From: Minwuia thermotolerans | Lineage (GTDB): Bacteria; Pseudomonadota; Alphaproteobacteria; Minwuiales; Minwuiaceae | Assembly (NCBI GenBank): GCA_021604565.1 | Contig: BQJF01000007.1 | Span: forward strand, 1 to 64,000 | Direction: 5' to 3' | DNA length: 64,000 nt | In this document: in pieces, positions 49,824 through 59,877 of the stretch | Numbering within the stretch: the stretch's first letter is position 1 | How the letters are laid out: each line of letters opens with the position of its first letter | Notes under the pieces: model-generated | Database searches by the model: none | What the model was told of the DNA's origin: nothing | The model's input: the letters and a program-made list of their open reading frames with translations, nothing else | Position numbers and translations under genes: made by a program

Positions 49824-52793
49824 ATGGATGCGCCTGCCAGGGACAGTTCGGGCAGGCACAGCGTCGCGACCATTCCGGCGGGTCTGCCCTTCGTCGATTG
49901 CCTGGCGCGGGTCCTGCTGCAGCGCCATGGTCCCGACGGTGACGGGAGCCTGCCCGACGCGCTGGTCCTGTTGCCCACCCGCCGCGCCGTGCGGAGCCTG
50001 ACGGAGGCCTTTCTGCGGGTCAGTGACGGTCGGGCGCTGTTGCTGCCCGTCATGCGGCCGCTGGGCGACCTGTCGGAGGACGAGCCGCCGGTCAGCCTGC
50101 TGGATCCGGTGGATGAGGAAGATCTGGCTGCCCCGGTGCCGGAGACCCGGCGGAGACTGATCCTGGCCCGGCTGGTCGCGGCAGGGCCTATCGCCACCGC
50201 CGGACCGGCGGGTGCGCTGGCGCTTGCCGATGCCCTTGCCCGCTTGCTGGACGAAAGTGCGACGGAGCGACTGGACTTCGCCAACCTGAAGGATCTCGTA
50301 CCCGACGCCTATCAGGCGCACTGGGAAGAGACGCTGCGGTTCCTGACGATCATCACGGAAGCCTGGCCGGACATTCTCGCCGCCATGGAGCTGATCGATC
50401 CCTCGACGCGGCGCGACCTGCTGATGCAGCGCCTGGCCGCACGCTGGCGGCAATCCGGCACCGATCATCCGGTCATCATCGCCGGGTCCACCGGTAGTGT
50501 GCCCGGAACCGCTGATCTGATGCAGGCCGTGGCCGCCTTGCCGAACGGACAGATCGTGCTGCCTGGCTTCGACGTGGATGTCGACGCGCGGGAGCATTCG
50601 GAGATTCTGAAGGAACCGGCGCATCCGCAGCACGGCATGCGGCTGCTGCTGCGCCAGTTGCACGTCAATCCGTCGGACGTCGCCGTCTGGTCCCCTGATG
50701 TCGCACTGTCCGCGGCACGGGCGCATCTGCTGCGCGAGGCCCTGCGCCCGGCCAGCACGACGGACCGGTGGCAGGATCTGAGCGGGATTGCGTCGGAAGC
50801 CCTGTCAGGGCTGTCGCTGGTGGAGGCGGAGAATCCGGGGCAGGAGGCGCTGGGCATTGCCCTGCTGCTGCGTCAGGCAATGGAACAGCCGGGCCGGACT
50901 GCGGCTCTGGTCACCCCGGACCGTGCACTGGGTCGGCGCGTCGCGGCGGAACTCGCCCGCTTCGGTGTCACGGTCGACGACAGTGGCGGGACGCCGTTGC
51001 GCCTGACACCGCCCGGTCGGTTCCTCGGGCTGCTGGCCGCCGCACTGGCAGACGGCTTCGGACCCGTCACATTGCTTGCCCTGTTGAAGCATCCGCTCGC
51101 GGGCATGGGACTGCCCACCGCCGAACTCAGGCGTGCGGTACGCGCGTTCGAACGACGGGCCATGCGCGGCATTCGCCTGCATGCGGATCTGGAGGGCTTT
51201 CTGGCGGTCGTGGCCGACAATGATCGCATGGGCGATGCGCCGCCGTGGCTGCTGACCCTGGCGGAAGTCTCGCGACCGTTGCGCAACCTGCTGGCCGCTG
51301 GTCCCGTGGCGCTGGACGCGCTGCTGCGTGGCTTTCTCGAACTGGCGGAGTTCACTGCCGCCACGGATGCCGAGACCGGTGCGGACCGGCTCTGGCGCGG
51401 GGAGGCCGGGGAGCGGGCGGCAGACCTGTTCGCCGAGCTGCTCGACGTCTCCGGCGATGCTGATCCGGTCGGCCTGTCCGACTGGCCGGACCTGCTGGAC
51501 CGCCTGATCGGAGGATCGACCGTGCGCCCGCGCTTCGGTACCCATCCGCGTATCCGTATCCTGGGGCCGCTGGAGGCGCGTTTGCAGACCGCTGATCTGG
51601 TCATCCTTGGGGGGCTGAACGAAGGCACCTGGCCCACTGCCGCCGACGCCGATCCCTGGATGAGCCGTGGCATGCGGGCGGACTTCGGCTTGCCTTCACC
51701 TGAACGGCGGATCGGGCTGCAGGCGCATGACTTCGCGCAGTTGGCGGCGTCGGGAACCGTGGTCCTGACCCGGTCCCTGAAGGCGGAAGGAACGCCGACG
51801 GTGCCGTCACGCTGGCTGCTGCGGTTGCGCAGTGTCGTGCGCGGGGCGGGGCTGGAACTGGTTCCCGACCCCCTGCCGAAGGTCTGGGCGCAGGCCATTG
51901 ACCGGGCACCGGACCAACCCCCCGCCGTGCCGCCGTCGCCGCGTCCGCCGATCGCGGCACGGCCTGTCGAGTTGCCGGTGACAGCAGTCGAGAGGCTGAT
52001 CCGCGATCCCTATGACATCTATGCCAGCCGCATCCTGAAGCTCCGCGCCCTTGATCCGCTGGACGAGGAACCGGGACCGCGGCTGAAGGGTGACATGATC
52101 CATGCTGCGTTCGAGCAGTTGGCGCGGGACATTCCGGGCATCTGGCGGGCGAGTGACTGGCCGCGCCTGCGCACCATCGGACAGGCACAGTTCGCCCGCC
52201 TCGCCCACCGTCCGGCGATCCATGCGCTCTGGTGGCGGCGCTTCGAGAAGGCAGCGCACTGGCTGCTGAATCAGGAGGCGAATGACCCCGCGCCGGTTGT
52301 CCGGCGCCTTGCGGAGATCAAGGGCGTGCATCCCGGCCTGCCGGGGCTGACCGACTTCAGGCTGACAGCCAAGGCTGACCGCATCGACGTCATGTCCGAC
52401 GGCAGCGCCCGTATCATCGACTACAAGACCGGCACACCGCCGACCCTGCCGCAGATCAAGGCGGGCTTTGCCGTGCAGATGCCTCTGCAGGGGCTGATCC
52501 TGCGCGACGGCGGCTTTGCGGAGGTCGGCAAGGCGGAACTGACCGATCTGGTGCATGTGCGGGTGCATGGCGCGCGGGAGGGCGGGCAGTGGTCGCCGGT
52601 CAAGGGGCCGCTGGACGAACTGCTGGCGGATACGGAGACCGGGCTGGCGCAGATGATCGCCGAGTATCGCGATCCGGAAACGCCCTACCTGTCGCGCCCC
52701 AGGGTGCAGTTCCTGGGCTATCCGGGCGATTATGACCATCTGGCGAGGGTGCCGGAGTGGTCGACCCGTGACGGCGGGGAGGGGGAGGCATGA
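49824..52793 (+). CDS. addB: Double-strand break repair protein AddB
   Basis: This 989-residue subunit of the AddAB helicase-nuclease prepares broken ends for RecA loading. The N-terminal inactivated helicase-like region (LLPTRRAVRSLTEAFLRVSD) is followed by GGLNEGTWPTAADADPWMSR. A C-terminal PD-(D/E)xK nuclease domain contains ADRIDVMSDGSARIIDYKTG and FAVQMPLQGLIL. Cys residues of the iron-sulfur cluster found in Bacillus AddB are not evident, as is usual in alphaproteobacteria. The addA ATG overlaps its stop by four bases. Confidence 0.93.
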   Translation: MDAPARDSSGRHSVATIPAGLPFVDCLARVLLQRHGPDGDGSLPDALVLLPTRRAVRSLTEAFLRVSDGRALLLPVMRPLGDLSEDEPPVSLLDPVDEEDLAAPVPETRRRLILARLVAAGPIATAGPAGALALADALARLLDESATERLDFANLKDLVPDAYQAHWEETLRFLTIITEAWPDILAAMELIDPSTRRDLLMQRLAARWRQSGTDHPVIIAGSTGSVPGTADLMQAVAALPNGQIVLPGFDVDVDAREHSEILKEPAHPQHGMRLLLRQLHVNPSDVAVWSPDVALSAARAHLLREALRPASTTDRWQDLSGIASEALSGLSLVEAENPGQEALGIALLLRQAMEQPGRTAALVTPDRALGRRVAAELARFGVTVDDSGGTPLRLTPPGRFLGLLAAALADGFGPVTLLALLKHPLAGMGLPTAELRRAVRAFERRAMRGIRLHADLEGFLAVVADNDRMGDAPPWLLTLAEVSRPLRNLLAAGPVALDALLRGFLELAEFTAATDAETGADRLWRGEAGERAADLFAELLDVSGDADPVGLSDWPDLLDRLIGGSTVRPRFGTHPRIRILGPLEARLQTADLVILGGLNEGTWPTAADADPWMSRGMRADFGLPSPERRIGLQAHDFAQLAASGTVVLTRSLKAEGTPTVPSRWLLRLRSVVRGAGLELVPDPLPKVWAQAIDRAPDQPPAVPPSPRPPIAARPVELPVTAVERLIRDPYDIYASRILKLRALDPLDEEPGPRLKGDMIHAAFEQLARDIPGIWRASDWPRLRTIGQAQFARLAHRPAIHALWWRRFEKAAHWLLNQEANDPAPVVRRLAEIKGVHPGLPGLTDFRLTAKADRIDVMSDGSARIIDYKTGTPPTLPQIKAGFAVQMPLQGLILRDGGFAEVGKAELTDLVHVRVHGAREGGQWSPVKGPLDELLADTETGLAQMIAEYRDPETPYLSRPRVQFLGYPGDYDHLARVPEWSTRDGGEGEA

Positions 52794-55700
52794 CCGATCC
52801 GGTGCATACCGACCGTCCGCCCGTCGATCTGGCCGCCACCATCGGGCGGCAACAGAAGGCGGCGCATCCGTTGACCTCCGCATGGGTCAGCGCCAATGCC
52901 GGGTCCGGCAAGACCCGGGTGCTGACCGATCGGGTGGTGCGGCTGATGCTTGCCGGCACCGAACCCAGCCGCATCCTGAGCCTGACCTTTACCAAGGCCG
53001 CGGCGGCGGAGATGGAGAACCGGCTGTTCACCCGGCTGGGGGAATGGGCAACGCTGGGCAATGCGGAACTGCGGGCGCAGCTTTGTGAACTGGTCGGTCA
53101 GCCTGCGGGCGATGACATCGACCTCGGTATCGCCCGCCGCCTGTTTGCGCGGGCGCTGGAGACACCGGGCGGGCTGAAGATCCAGACCATCCATGCCTTC
53201 GCCAGTTCCGTGCTGGGGCGGTTCCCGCTGGAAGCCGGTATCTCGCCCGAGTTCAGGGTGATGGACGATGTGCAGGCCAATGAGGTCAAGGCGGCGCTGA
53301 AGGAGGATCTGCTGGCCGGGCGGCATGATGACGCCGCCGTCAGGGGCGCTGTCGATCGCCTGGTGGACTGGCTGCCAGACACGGAGTTCGAGGCGTTGCT
53401 GAATACCGCGCTCTGGCGCCGCGATGCGCTGACCACGGTGCTGCAGGCCCGGGGCGGGCCGCAGGGCACCGCAGACGCGCTGCGCCGCCAGCTTGGGCTC
53501 TCTGCGGGCGAGACGGCGGAGGATGTGCTGCAGACCGCCTGCCGTTTCGGCGCGTTCGACGAGCTTGGTCTGCGCCGGTCGCTGGCCGCGTTCCAGCAGG
53601 ACAGCACCGCCACCGCGAAACGCAATGCCGACAGGCTTTCCGGCTGGCTTGGATCGGATGATGCGGGTCGGGTGGCGATGTTCGACGACTATTGCGCCAT
53701 GTACCTGACCAGGACCGGGGAACCGGCAAAGCGGTTGGTGACAAAGTCGGCGGAAAAGGCTGATCCCGGCGTGGTCGATGTCATGCTGGATGAGCAGGAT
53801 CGGATCTGCATCACCCATGACCGTCTTCGCGCTGCTCGACTGGCTGACAGGACCGCCGATTTCCTGACCCTGGCGGGCCGGTTGCTGGATGGCTACGCGC
53901 AGGCGAAGCAAGGGCGTGGCATGCTGGATCATGATGATCTGATCCTGCGTCTGCGGGAACTGCTGCGCCGGGACCGGGGCTGGGTGCACTACAAGCTGGA
54001 CCAGGGCATCGACCATATCCTGATCGACGAGGCGCAGGACACGTCCCCGGCGCAGTGGGACATCGCGCGGGAACTGAGCGAGGAGTTCTTCGACGGCGAA
54101 GGTGCGCGGCAGGGCGTGCGCACGGTGTTCGCGGTCGGTGACGAGAAACAGTCGATCTACAGCTTCCAGGGGGCCGACCCGGCCGGTTTCCAGCGCAACC
54201 GGGAATGGTTTGGCGGGCGTGTGGAGGGCGTCAACGAGGCCTTCGCAGCCATCGACCTGCAGCTTTCCTTCCGCTCCGCCACCGCGATCCTGTCCGCCGT
54301 CGATCATGTGCTTTCGGGCGAACGCGCGCATGGCGTGACGGCAGACAACAGCGCACCCAGCCATCATGCATTCCGCGCCGGGACACAGGGGCTGGTGGAA
54401 CTCTGGCCACTGGTGGAGCCGGTGGAGCGCCCGGAGAAAAACCGCTGGGACGCGCCGCTGAACCAGGAAACCGTCGACAGTCCGCGCCGCCGTCTGGCGC
54501 AGGCCATCGCGGCCCGCATCGCCGCCATGATCAATGACAGGGAAGCCATCGGCGACGTGGCGGGCGGCAACCATCCCGCGCGTGCGATCCGGGCCGGTGA
54601 CGTGATGATCCTGGTGCGCAAGCGCGACGCGCTGGTGGTGGAGATCTCCCGCGCCCTGAAGGCCGTTGGCGTACCGGTCGCCGGCTCCGACAGGATGCGG
54701 CTGACGGAACAGGTCGCGATCATGGACCTGATGGTGCTGGGCGATTTCCTGCTGTTGCCGGAGGATGATCTGGCACTGGCAACTGTCCTGAAGTCGCCGC
54801 TGTTCGGCTTCGATGATGACAGGGACCTCTTCCCGCTGGCTTACGGTCGGAAGGGGACGCTGTGGCAGGCCCTGCGGACGCGTGCAGGGGAGCAGCCGCA
54901 CTGGCAGGCGGCACTGGCGGAGTTGCAGGATCTGATGGGCCTCGTGGATGTGCAGCCGCCATTCGAGTTCTATTCCGGCCTTCTGGGGCCGCGTGGTGGC
55001 CGGAAGCGCCTGATCGCCCGGCTGGGCCCGGATCAGATCGACCCGATCGACGAGTTCCTGGAGGCCGCGCTGGCCGATGAACGGCATGGCCCGGCCTCCA
55101 TGCAGGGTTTCCTGCACCGTCTGAGGCAGCAGGATGTGGAGATCAAGCGCGACATGGACCACCGCCACGATGCGGTGCGGATCATGACCGTGCATGGCGC
55201 GAAGGGGCTGGAGGCCCCGGTCGTCTTCCTGCCCGATACTGTCAGCGTGCCGCTGGCGCCGCGTGACCGCCTCGCGTTCCTGTCCGGCAGCGAGCCGCGT
55301 CTGCCGCTGGTCACCGGAACGGCTGCCGAGAACCCGGTCGCCCTGCAGGACCATCGCGATCGGGTCATGCAGGAACAGAACTGGGAGTACCGGCGCCTGC
55401 TCTATGTCGCGATGACGCGGGCGGAGGACCGGCTCTATGTCTGCGGCTGCAAGACCGCGCGGGAGAAGGAGCCGAAGGACGACTGCTGGTACCGGATGGT
55501 GGAAGAGGGTTTGCGGCAGGCAGGAGCCGTCGAGTCGGAAGGTGGGCTGCTGCTTGGACAGGCGACCGAGAGCCAGGCGGAAGCCCTTGCAGGGTCGGAG
55601 ACGGACATGTCCCTTCCGGACTGGGCGATGCGACCGATGCCGGAGGAACCGACGCCGCCCCGCCCGCTCAGTCCCTCGCGCCCCGACGGTGCGGAACCTG

Positions 55701-56242
55701 CCGTGCGCAGCCCCCTCGCGGGGCCGGTGGCGGGTTCCGGTGCGCTGCGGCGTGGTGTGCTGATCCATTACCTACTGCAGGTAATGCCGACCCTGCCGGA
55801 AGGTGCGCGTGAAGGGCGCGGGCTGGCGCTGTTGCAGCGGCGTGCGCCGGAACTTGATGCCGCCACGGTGACCGCGATGGTGGCGGAGGCACAGTCCGTC
55901 ATGGGCGCGGCGGAGCTGGCGCCTCTGTTCGGTCCCGGCAGCCGCGCGGAGGCCGCGATCACCGGTGTCGTCGATGGCGTCGTCGTGACAGGCCAGGTCG
56001 ACAGGCTGCTGATCGGCGACGACCGGATCATCGTCGCGGACTACAAGACCAATCGGCCCCCGCCTCAGAACGTCGCAGATGTCTCCCCTGCCTATCTGCG
56101 GCAGATGGGGCTCTATCGTGCGGTGCTGCAGCAGTTGCATCCGGACCGCCCGGTTGTCGCGATTCTCGTCTGGACCGATGAGGCGCGTGCCATGACCCTG
56201 CCCGATGCCCTGATGGATCGTGCGTTGCAGCGGACCGCTTGA
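52790..56242 (+). CDS. addA: Double-strand break repair helicase AddA
   Basis: This 1150-residue UvrD-type helicase-nuclease has Walker A WVSANAGSGKTRVLTDRVVR and motif Ia ILSLTFTKAAAAEMENRLF. The DEAQD box is in HILIDEAQDTSPAQW, with GDEKQSIYSFQGADP, IMTVHGAKGLEAPVVFLPD and LYVAMTRAEDRLYVCG further along. A C-terminal RecB-like nuclease domain ends in RIIVADYKTNRPPP. All helicase motifs are intact. It is the partner of AddB encoded just upstream and is followed after 81 bases by trxA. Confidence 0.95.
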   Translation: MTDPVHTDRPPVDLAATIGRQQKAAHPLTSAWVSANAGSGKTRVLTDRVVRLMLAGTEPSRILSLTFTKAAAAEMENRLFTRLGEWATLGNAELRAQLCELVGQPAGDDIDLGIARRLFARALETPGGLKIQTIHAFASSVLGRFPLEAGISPEFRVMDDVQANEVKAALKEDLLAGRHDDAAVRGAVDRLVDWLPDTEFEALLNTALWRRDALTTVLQARGGPQGTADALRRQLGLSAGETAEDVLQTACRFGAFDELGLRRSLAAFQQDSTATAKRNADRLSGWLGSDDAGRVAMFDDYCAMYLTRTGEPAKRLVTKSAEKADPGVVDVMLDEQDRICITHDRLRAARLADRTADFLTLAGRLLDGYAQAKQGRGMLDHDDLILRLRELLRRDRGWVHYKLDQGIDHILIDEAQDTSPAQWDIARELSEEFFDGEGARQGVRTVFAVGDEKQSIYSFQGADPAGFQRNREWFGGRVEGVNEAFAAIDLQLSFRSATAILSAVDHVLSGERAHGVTADNSAPSHHAFRAGTQGLVELWPLVEPVERPEKNRWDAPLNQETVDSPRRRLAQAIAARIAAMINDREAIGDVAGGNHPARAIRAGDVMILVRKRDALVVEISRALKAVGVPVAGSDRMRLTEQVAIMDLMVLGDFLLLPEDDLALATVLKSPLFGFDDDRDLFPLAYGRKGTLWQALRTRAGEQPHWQAALAELQDLMGLVDVQPPFEFYSGLLGPRGGRKRLIARLGPDQIDPIDEFLEAALADERHGPASMQGFLHRLRQQDVEIKRDMDHRHDAVRIMTVHGAKGLEAPVVFLPDTVSVPLAPRDRLAFLSGSEPRLPLVTGTAAENPVALQDHRDRVMQEQNWEYRRLLYVAMTRAEDRLYVCGCKTAREKEPKDDCWYRMVEEGLRQAGAVESEGGLLLGQATESQAEALAGSETDMSLPDWAMRPMPEEPTPPRPLSPSRPDGAEPAVRSPLAGPVAGSGALRRGVLIHYLLQVMPTLPEGAREGRGLALLQRRAPELDAATVTAMVAEAQSVMGAAELAPLFGPGSRAEAAITGVVDGVVVTGQVDRLLIGDDRIIVADYKTNRPPPQNVADVSPAYLRQMGLYRAVLQQLHPDRPVVAILVWTDEARAMTLPDALMDRALQRTA

Positions 56243-56323
56243 CGCTCCCCCGACCCCTACCTAGTTTCATGCTCAACGCCGAAGCATTGCCGCGCAGGCA
56301 TCCCAACATTGCGGAGAAGACCG

Positions 56324-56644
56324 ATGAGCACCGTCAAGATCACTGACGACAACTTCCAGACCGACGTCCTTTCATCCGACACGCCGGTGCTGGTCGACTA
56401 CTGGGCCGAATGGTGTGGCCCGTGCCGCCAGATCGCCCCGTCGCTGGACGAGATTTCCGCCGAGATGGATGGCAAGCTGACTATCGCGAAGCTGAACATC
56501 GACGAGAACCCGAACACGCCGACCCGCTATGGCGTGCGTGGTATTCCGACCCTGATGCTGTTCAAGGGCGGTGAGGTCGTGGCGACCAAGGTCGGCGTGC
56601 TGCCCAAGTCCCAGCTGCAGTCCTGGATCGACTCCAACATCTGA
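56324..56644 (+). CDS. trxA: Thioredoxin
   Basis: This 106-residue thioredoxin has the redox-active pair Cys31-Gly-Pro-Cys34 in [18 protein letters not shown], the cis-Pro in [15 protein letters not shown] and the conserved [12 protein letters not shown] end. It reduces ribonucleotide reductase, methionine sulfoxide reductase and other disulfides. The ATG at 56324 is preferred over a TTG 15 bases earlier, with AGAAG just upstream. It may have its own promoter in the 81-base gap after addA. Confidence 0.95.
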   Translation: MSTVKITDDNFQTDVLSSDTPVLVDYWAEWCGPCRQIAPSLDEISAEMDGKLTIAKLNIDENPNTPTRYGVRGIPTLMLFKGGEVVATKVGVLPKSQLQSWIDSNI

Positions 56645-56653
56645 TATCCGCCC

Positions 56654-56676
56654 GCCGCTCCGGTCGCCGGAGCGGC
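56654..56676. terminator. Hairpin terminator between trxA and ispE
   Basis: GCCGCTCCGG and CCGGAGCGGC form a perfect 10-bp stem with loop TCG, between the convergent trxA and ispE genes and nine bases after the trxA stop. It lacks a T-run but the position strongly suggests a shared terminator. Confidence 0.6.
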
Positions 56677-56686
56677 AGCAAGCCTG

Positions 56687-57568
56687 TCATTGGTGGTGTA
56701 GCACGCCCGCGGCGCACCACCAGCCCGGAGAGGCGTGGCTGATGGCCTGCTGTGCGGCCTCGGCCGTTTCTCGGGTATCGAACAGGCCGATGCAGGTCGC
56801 GCCTGAACCCGACATGCGATGCAGTCTGACACCGGCGCATTCGCTGATCGCGGCCAGGACATCGCCAATCACCGGGCAGAGGCTGATCGCTGGTCGTTGC
56901 AGATCGTTGCGACAGGCACCGAGATCCGCGAACCATGCATCCCGATCTCCCGAGGGAAAGGCCGACGGCTCAAGAGGCTCGGTGAATGCGCTGTCCCGCG
57001 CGTACTGCCGGAAGACGGAGGGCGTCGGAACTTCCACGACGGGATTGACCAGCAGTACGCCCAGCCCCTCCGGCAGGTCGTAGGGCGTCAACTGCTCTCC
57101 GATACCTTCCATCAAGCTCGGTCGTGCGGCCAGGCAGACCGGAACATCGGCCCCGAGATCCAGCGCCAGCCGGGTCAGCGCCTGATTGTCAGGCAGGATC
57201 GCCCAAAGGTCCATCAGGGCCCGCAGGGTGGCTGCGGCATCCGATGACCCGCCGCCGATACCGGAGGCCACAGGCAGGTTCTTTTGCAGCGTCAGGCGCA
57301 GGCCATCGAGTGACCGGCCCGCCAGCGCCGCAAGGCCCGTGGCCGCGCGCACGACCTGGTTATCGGCAGCCTCCCCGTCCAGCGCGGTCGCGAAAGGGCC
57401 TGTGGTCTGGAACTGGAATCCGGTCGCGCCGGAATTCTCCACCATGATCCGGTCGCCGATGTCGGCAAAGGCGACAAGGCTCTGCAGCAGGTGCAGGCCA
57501 TCGGGGCGGCGACCCACCACATGCAGGAACAGGTTCAGCTTGGCCGGAGCATTGCGCGCGACGGTCAT
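56687..57568 (-). CDS. ispE: 4-diphosphocytidyl-2-C-methyl-D-erythritol kinase
   Basis: This 293-residue GHMP kinase phosphorylates CDP-methylerythritol in the MEP isoprenoid pathway. The start ARNAPAKLNLFLHVVGRRPD is diagnostic. The ATP loop is NLPVASGIGGGSSDAAATLR, and SGSGATCIGLFDTRETAE marks the C-terminal GHMP motif. It is convergent with trxA and follows the TPR gene on the minus strand by 44 bases. The order TPR protein then ispE is common in Rhodospirillales. Confidence 0.95.
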   Translation of the reverse strand: MTVARNAPAKLNLFLHVVGRRPDGLHLLQSLVAFADIGDRIMVENSGATGFQFQTTGPFATALDGEAADNQVVRAATGLAALAGRSLDGLRLTLQKNLPVASGIGGGSSDAAATLRALMDLWAILPDNQALTRLALDLGADVPVCLAARPSLMEGIGEQLTPYDLPEGLGVLLVNPVVEVPTPSVFRQYARDSAFTEPLEPSAFPSGDRDAWFADLGACRNDLQRPAISLCPVIGDVLAAISECAGVRLHRMSGSGATCIGLFDTRETAEAAQQAISHASPGWWCAAGVLHHQ

Positions 57569-57612
57569 GACGGTCTCTTTGGGGCGATGCGGTGCCAGTG
57601 TCAGTGCCGGTA

Positions 57613-59406
57613 TCAGGTGCAGCCGTGGAAAGTGCTGGAATCCTTGCCCAGACCGTCATTGAGCTTGCGAATGACCGACTCGGTCTGTTCCTCATCCGGG
57701 TCGAGCACAAGCACGCGGCGCCACTGGAAACAGCTCTCCAGCCGTCGCCCGACATGCCAGTAGGCATCGCCCAGATGTTCGTTGATCGTGGGATCCTCGG
57801 GGCGCAGTTCAACCGCCCGCTCCAGTTGTTTGACCGCTTCATCGTGGTCGCCCTTGCGGAACAGTACCCACCCCAGGCTGTCCACGATGTAGCCATCCTG
57901 CGGCTTCAGCGCGACCGCGCTGCGCAGCATCTCGACGGCTTCATCCAGCCGCATGCCCTTGTCTGCCCAGGAATAGGCCAGATAGTTCATGATGTAGGGA
58001 TGACGGGGGCGCAGCTCCAGCGCCTGCAGCAGGTCACGCTCCGCATCGTTCCAGCGCCCGGACCGCTCCAGCGCGATGCCACGGGCATAGAGCACAGCCC
58101 AGTGACGCGGTTGCAGGTCGTCGACCCGCTCCAGCGCCCGGCTGTAGACCGTTGCCGCTTCCTCGAACCGGGAGTGCGTGCGCAGCAGGTCAGCCAGGGT
58201 GATCAGGGCAACCGTTTCCTCGGAGCGTTCCGAGGCCATGCGCTGCAGCAGTTCGATGGCCTGATCGGTACGGTCGAGCTTGTCCAGCATCCAGGCCGTA
58301 CGCAACCGGGCACCCCACTTGTAGGGAGATTCATGCGCCACACGCTCATAGGCGGCGATGGCGTCCAGCCAGCGGTCATTGGTCTCGCGAATGTCGCCCA
58401 GCAACGCCTGCGCCACGTCCAGATCGGCGCGGACATGCAGCGACAGGCGCAGGTAGATCATCGCCACATCGCTGACGTTGTCGCGCACCAGCGCAGAGGC
58501 CGCGCCATAGAGAGCCTCCGCGATCCCGTCATTCGCATCGCGAATGGGGAAGGCGTCCGCCAGATCCCGCTCACCGCTGAGATAGGCCACCAGCACATGA
58601 TCCTCGCCAAAGCGGTCGAGCAGGCTTTCGAGTTCCCTGTGCCCGGCCTCCGCACCGTCACGTCTGCCGACGATGGATGCCTTGACCAGCATGGACCTGA
58701 GGTCGGGGCGGCTGCTTTCCTCGTAGGCGGCGAAGGCCTCCAGCGCGCCGTCAAGGTCACCGGCTGTCGCCAGGATCAGGGCGCGGTGGTAGCTGGCGAA
58801 GGGAACGAAGGCTTCGGTCCGTTCCAGCGGTTTAAGCCGTTGGGCCGCATCCACACCATCGCCGTTGCCGAATGATGCCCAGGCCCGCAGCAGGGGGCCG
58901 ACCAGGCGCATCGATCCGCGCCGCTTGTTGGCCTTGGAGATCCGGGATTCGCCCTTTCCGAACTGCCCCATCTTCAGTTCGTGGACGGCGACGGTCAGAT
59001 TGGCCACCGGTGCTGCCTGATCGCCTTCCAGAATGCGTTCGGCCAGTGGCAGCGCCGCTGCCACATCGCCTTCGGATACGGTCAGCAGGAACGCCCGCCG
59101 CAGCAGCCAGAGATTGTCCGGGTCTGCCTCCAGCGCTTCGTTGAAATACCTGGCAGCAGCGGCGATATCGCCGTCCTTGCGGGCCTGTCGCGCGGCCAGA
59201 AAGGCTCCGAAGCCCTTTCCGGAAGCCCGCGCGGCGGGGGTGACGGGGGAGACAACGGCCTCGGTATCCTTCGACGCCAGTTCCGTGGCGTTCGCGGGTC
59301 CGGATTGCCAGCCAATGACACCGGCGAGAAGTCCGAGCGCGAGCGGCACGGAACGGGCGCAGGACAGATAGCGGTGTGTGTTTCTCATGGAACTGATTGT
59401 TTGCAT
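57613..59406 (-). CDS. Exported tetratricopeptide-repeat protein
   Basis: This 597-residue protein has a signal-like segment (SVPLALGLLAGVIGWQSG) followed by at least ten TPR-type helical pairs. Examples are AARYFNEALEADPDNLWLLR, AAVTVYSRALERVDDLQPRH-like stretches, NDAERDLLQALELRPRHPYI and AVKQLERAVELRPEDPTINE. TPR arrays are protein-binding scaffolds; in this position they may help envelope assembly, but no enzymatic domain is seen. The ATG at 59406 is chosen because GAAGAGGTG lies upstream; an internal ATG at 59388 is an alternative. The C-terminal tail after the last repeat is short. Confidence 0.82.
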   Translation of the reverse strand: MQTISSMRNTHRYLSCARSVPLALGLLAGVIGWQSGPANATELASKDTEAVVSPVTPAARASGKGFGAFLAARQARKDGDIAAAARYFNEALEADPDNLWLLRRAFLLTVSEGDVAAALPLAERILEGDQAAPVANLTVAVHELKMGQFGKGESRISKANKRRGSMRLVGPLLRAWASFGNGDGVDAAQRLKPLERTEAFVPFASYHRALILATAGDLDGALEAFAAYEESSRPDLRSMLVKASIVGRRDGAEAGHRELESLLDRFGEDHVLVAYLSGERDLADAFPIRDANDGIAEALYGAASALVRDNVSDVAMIYLRLSLHVRADLDVAQALLGDIRETNDRWLDAIAAYERVAHESPYKWGARLRTAWMLDKLDRTDQAIELLQRMASERSEETVALITLADLLRTHSRFEEAATVYSRALERVDDLQPRHWAVLYARGIALERSGRWNDAERDLLQALELRPRHPYIMNYLAYSWADKGMRLDEAVEMLRSAVALKPQDGYIVDSLGWVLFRKGDHDEAVKQLERAVELRPEDPTINEHLGDAYWHVGRRLESCFQWRRVLVLDPDEEQTESVIRKLNDGLGKDSSTFHGCT

Positions 59407-59505
59407 GGGCACCTCTTCCCGCAAGACCAAACTTGCGTGATCATCGCCGCTCAGGCGTTGATTTTCGGTGTATTGCGGTCGCTTGCGCCCCGGGGCAAGC
59501 CGGTA

Positions 59506-59877
59506 TCAGGCCCCGTCACCTGTCGGGAAACGGGTTCTGAAGGCTTCGGCGGTCGCCTCGAACTCGACCAGGATCCCCTGCGCGCGGGCCACGGCAACGG
59601 CGTGATCCCCATCCTTCACCGATCTCTCGATCACCGCTGCCCGGGCTCCCAGGCGTGCTGCGCCAAAGGTCGAGCATGTGCTCTTCAGTGCATGGCCCTC
59701 GAACCCGAGGCGAGAGAAATCGTCGGTCGCTGCCGCTTCCGACACTTCCTGGACCCGGCGCGCAGCCTCTGCCAGGAATTCATCAACCAGCACGCCGACG
59801 ATCTCGTCGCCAGTGTCCTGTGCCAGTGCCTGCAATGCAGCGTCGTCGAGAAGGGGGAGGGAGTCGTCTGTTGTCAT
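59506..59877 (-). CDS. Stand-alone HPt phosphotransfer domain protein
   Basis: This 123-residue four-helix protein carries the phospho-accepting His62 in the canonical context FEGHALKSTCSTFGAARLG. It has no kinase or receiver domain, so it would relay phosphate between a hybrid kinase and a response regulator encoded elsewhere. The start is the ATG at 59877, which overlaps the stop of the DsbA-like gene by four bases; a longer frame to 59925 is not needed. The four-base overlap implies co-translation with a gene of unrelated type, which is curious. Confidence 0.8.
   Translation of the reverse strand: MTTDDSLPLLDDAALQALAQDTGDEIVGVLVDEFLAEAARRVQEVSEAAATDDFSRLGFEGHALKSTCSTFGAARLGARAAVIERSVKDGDHAVAVARAQGILVEFEATAEAFRTRFPTGDGA

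Noticed and set aside
52730-55768. 1012-codon open frame antisense to addA
   Set aside because: GC-rich third-position shadow of addA; Arg/Gln/His-rich composition with no domain, while addA has all helicase motifs.
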